Shown: piece by piece, positions 61,943 through 64,000 of the stretch
How positions within the stretch are numbered: position 1 is the stretch's first letter
Layout: each line of letters starts with the position of its first letter
DNA from: Ensifer adhaerens
GTDB taxonomy: Bacteria; Pseudomonadota; Alphaproteobacteria; Rhizobiales; Rhizobiaceae
Length of the DNA stretch: 64,000 bases
Assembly: GCF_028993555.1 (NCBI RefSeq)
Contig: NZ_CP118610.1
Location: 2,046,001-2,110,000, forward strand
Reading direction: 5' to 3'
Made by a program: the position numbers and the translations under genes
Notes under the pieces: generated by a model
The model's input: the letters and a program-made list of their open reading frames with translations, nothing else
What the model was told of the DNA's origin: nothing
Databases searched by the model: none

Positions 61943-62536
61943 ATGGCCAGAACGCGTCAGGAAACGATGGAAGAAAACCGCGTGAAGCTGATTGCGGCGG
62001 GCCGCAAGGCCTTTGCCGAAAAGGGCTACGCCGCCGCTTCCATGGATGAACTCACCGCCGATGTCGGCCTGACGCGCGGCGCGCTCTACCATAATTTCGG
62101 CGACAAGCGCGGGCTGCTTGCCGCCGTGGTCACCGAAATCGACGGCGAGATGGCTGCGCGCGCCAAGGCGATCGGCGGCGGCAGCAGCGGCGACGCCTGG
62201 CAAGGCATGCTTGCCGAAGGGGCCGCCTATATCGAAATGGCGCTCGATCCCGAGGTCCAGCGCATCGTGCTGCTCGATGGACCGGCCGTGCTCGGCGATC
62301 CCTCGAAATGGCCGAGCCAGAACAGTTGCCTTCAGGCGACGCAGCGCTCGGTGGAAAAGTTGCTGGAGGAAGGCGTGCTGAAGCCGGTCGACGCAGAGGC
62401 AGCCGCCAGGCTCTTGAGCGGTGCAGCACTCAACGCCGCCCTCTGGGTCGCCGCCAGCGACAACCCCAACGATGTGCTGCCAAAGGCGATCGATGCCTTC
62501 CAGACCCTGGCGTCGGGCCTGTTGGCGGAACATTGA
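61943..62536 (+). CDS. TetR-family transcriptional regulator
   Basis: 197 residues from ATG 61943 (GAGGACAGC upstream; a further in-frame ATG lies at 61925 inside operator O3). N-terminal helix-turn-helix: RVKLIAAGRKAFAEKGYAAASMDELTADVGLTRGALYHNFGDKRGLLAAVV. The ligand domain is helical with no informative motif. It overlies its own operators, so autorepression and repression of ridA are expected. Confidence 0.93.
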   Translation: MARTRQETMEENRVKLIAAGRKAFAEKGYAAASMDELTADVGLTRGALYHNFGDKRGLLAAVVTEIDGEMAARAKAIGGGSSGDAWQGMLAEGAAYIEMALDPEVQRIVLLDGPAVLGDPSKWPSQNSCLQATQRSVEKLLEEGVLKPVDAEAAARLLSGAALNAALWVAASDNPNDVLPKAIDAFQTLASGLLAEH

Positions 62537-62557
62537 AGCCGGCGCACGCCTCTCACG

Positions 62558-64000
62558 CTATCCCGCCCTTTCCCGAACCAACTCCCAAAGGTCGATCTTT
62601 GCTGCGCGCCCCTTCACCTGCACCAGCCCGATCGCGCGGAAATCGAAACGGTCGGCGACCGCCTGATGGACGTCGCCGCTGACGAGGATCGAAGTGTTGT
62701 ATTCCTTGTTCAGCCCTTCGAGCCTCGAGGCAACGTTGATGGTGTCGCCCATCGCCGTATATTGCTGGCGCGAGACCGCGCCGATGCTGCCGACGACGGC
62801 AGGTCCCGTGTGCAGCCCGAAGCGGGTAAAAAGCTCCGGCCGGCCTGCCTCGCGATTGCTGGCGTTCAGGCGGTCCACACCCGCCTTCATTGCCAGTGCG
62901 CAATGACAGCCGTTTTCGACGTGCCTTAAATCCTCGACCGGCGCATTCCAGACGACGAAGATGGAATCGCCGAGATACTGCACCACGGTGCCACCGTGCT
63001 CTTCGGCAATCGCATTCAAAAGCTCGAAATAGGCCGAGAGAATATTGACCACGTCCTCGGGAGAATGCTGTTCCGATATGGTGGTGAAGTCGCGGATGTC
63101 GGTGAAAAGGGCCGTCACCTCCTGCCGCCTGCCCTTGACCACGGCCCCGCCCTCAGGATCGATGATGCGCCGTACCACCTCGCGCGGCACATAGAGTGCG
63201 AACTGCACGATGGCGCGGCGGCTGGCGGCTAGCGCGCCGCCGAGCGTATTGATCTCGGTGATCCAGGAATGCGCCACGCCCTTGCCGGCAAAGTTCAGGT
63301 CGCCGATCCGGCGGGCCTCGTCGGCGAGCCGGTAGAGCTTCTGGCTGACCACCCGTGACAGCATCAGCGAGCCGAGCACGCCGGCCACCAGAAAGCCGGC
63401 GGCAATCACCAGGTTGCGCACGAGCAGCCGGTTGGCCTGCGCTACGAGATCGTCGAGCGGCACGACGATCGCGACCGAGCTTCCCCCGAACAGCCCGTCG
63501 ACACTGACCGGGGCGACCTGCGCCAGATAGCTCTCGCCGCCAAGATCAAGCTCGGCAAGGCCACCATTGGCGTAGCGTGGATCCTTTCGCAGGCGCGCCA
63601 CGGCCTCTACGCCCGGGTCCAGGCTGCCTGTGTCGATGGCGCGACCGCCAGACCATGTCCCGAGGATCCGGCCCATGATCGACGGATCGGAATGGGCAAC
63701 CAGCACATCGCCTTCGCCGATGATGAAGGACCGGGCGCGCGGCGAGATCTCCCGCGGATCGAGCAGCCGGCTGACGGTCTGCAGGTGGATGTTGACGCCG
63801 ACCACCACCGCGTGGTCGTCCTTCATCGGCGCGGCCAAGGCGAGCGTCGGAACCTTGAGCGTTCCCGTGACGAAGGGGCCGACGGAGACCGGCTCGCCGC
63901 TTTGTAGAGCGGTCTGATACCACGGCCGCTGGCGCGGATCGAAGGATGTCGGCTCGGACTTCGGCTCGCCGATCGGCCTTGTCTCGCGGTCCAGGAACTG
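62558..64000 (-). CDS. membrane adenylate/guanylate cyclase (5' end outside window)
   Basis: The frame is open to the window end at 64000, so the start is beyond it. The visible part begins with a dCache-like sensor (DPRQRPWY motif, SVGPFVTGTL), followed by a transmembrane helix (NLVIAAGFLVAGVLGSLMLS), a HAMP-like linker, and a class III cyclase domain with metal Asp in LFTDIRDFT and the second in QYLGDSIFVVW, plus the transition-state residues in GDTINVASRLEG. It makes cAMP or cGMP in response to a periplasmic signal. The 22-bp gap from the TetR stop is convergent. Confidence 0.9.
   Translation of the reverse strand, partial: QFLDRETRPIGEPKSEPTSFDPRQRPWYQTALQSGEPVSVGPFVTGTLKVPTLALAAPMKDDHAVVVGVNIHLQTVSRLLDPREISPRARSFIIGEGDVLVAHSDPSIMGRILGTWSGGRAIDTGSLDPGVEAVARLRKDPRYANGGLAELDLGGESYLAQVAPVSVDGLFGGSSVAIVVPLDDLVAQANRLLVRNLVIAAGFLVAGVLGSLMLSRVVSQKLYRLADEARRIGDLNFAGKGVAHSWITEINTLGGALAASRRAIVQFALYVPREVVRRIIDPEGGAVVKGRRQEVTALFTDIRDFTTISEQHSPEDVVNILSAYFELLNAIAEEHGGTVVQYLGDSIFVVWNAPVEDLRHVENGCHCALAMKAGVDRLNASNREAGRPELFTRFGLHTGPAVVGSIGAVSRQQYTAMGDTINVASRLEGLNKEYNTSILVSGDVHQAVADRFDFRAIGLVQVKGRAAKIDLWELVRERAG

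Overview
The window looks like chromosomal DNA of a fast-growing rhizobium, most likely Ensifer/Sinorhizobium (Alphaproteobacteria, Rhizobiales). Support for this: high G+C throughout; a short FtsZ paralogue without the C-terminal tail (the FtsZ2 type known from Sinorhizobium); DUF1127, entericidin-like and other short alphaproteobacterial proteins; intergenic mosaic/palindromic repeats of the kind found in rhizobia; and an ohr/ohrR pair of rhizobial type. This assignment is inference, since no rRNA or species marker lies in the window. I see no integrase, transposase, phage or CRISPR gene.

Layout. 1-6.7 kb: the end of a TPR protein, small hypothetical proteins, a cysteine-cluster protein, a glycosyltransferase and small envelope proteins. 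6.65-7.2 kb: two identical tRNA-Lys(CUU) genes in inverted orientation. 7.2-13.6 kb: single metabolic enzymes (PhzF, alpha/beta hydrolase, Nudix, endonuclease/phosphatase), a CYTH-CHAD protein and an outer-membrane protein. 14-19.5 kb: two exported DUF1254/DUF1214 proteins, an AraC regulator and a DapA-like aldolase. 19.8-24.8 kb: a molybdenum hydroxylase operon of the isoquinoline 1-oxidoreductase type with its own c-type cytochrome, then an exported amidohydrolase. 25-27.9 kb: ohr, ohrR, a DUF3095 gene that shares their promoter boxes, and a GreA-like factor. 28-35.5 kb: a PaaK-like ligase, a GST, a CYTH protein, an Imm-5-like protein, a LysR/SDR pair, a LytS-type kinase and a GNAT protein with a structured leader. 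35.7-48.1 kb: two Bcr/CflA transporters plus a remnant of a third, a protein with a ZipA C-domain-like region, another LysR/SDR pair, a large MscS channel and several tiny secreted or membrane proteins. 48.6-54.8 kb: a GT39-type mannosyltransferase, a nucleotidyltransferase, ftsZ2, a GST and an aminoglycoside-phosphotransferase-like kinase. 54.8-58.6 kb: a three-gene Fe3+-type ABC transporter. 59.2-60.6 kb: an ECF41 sigma factor operon with a near-perfect autoregulatory promoter. 61.4-64 kb: a RidA/TetR divergon with three operators and a membrane adenylate/guanylate cyclase cut by the window edge.

How genes work together. The best supported circuits are (i) OhrR with ohr and, by shared promoter architecture, the DUF3095 protein, whose metal-ligand spacing resembles class III nucleotide cyclases, so a peroxide-responsive cyclase is a testable idea; (ii) the ECF41/AhpD-like operon driven from a TGTCACA-N16-CGTC promoter; (iii) the TetR/RidA divergon; (iv) the IorAB-type hydroxylase with a dihaem cytochrome as likely electron acceptor. 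The ZipA-like protein is the most unexpected single gene because ZipA is regarded as a gammaproteobacterial division protein.

Start sites were chosen by Shine-Dalgarno position, so several genes are given shorter than their longest open frame. Most intergenic gaps carry hairpins or short repeats rather than missed large genes.
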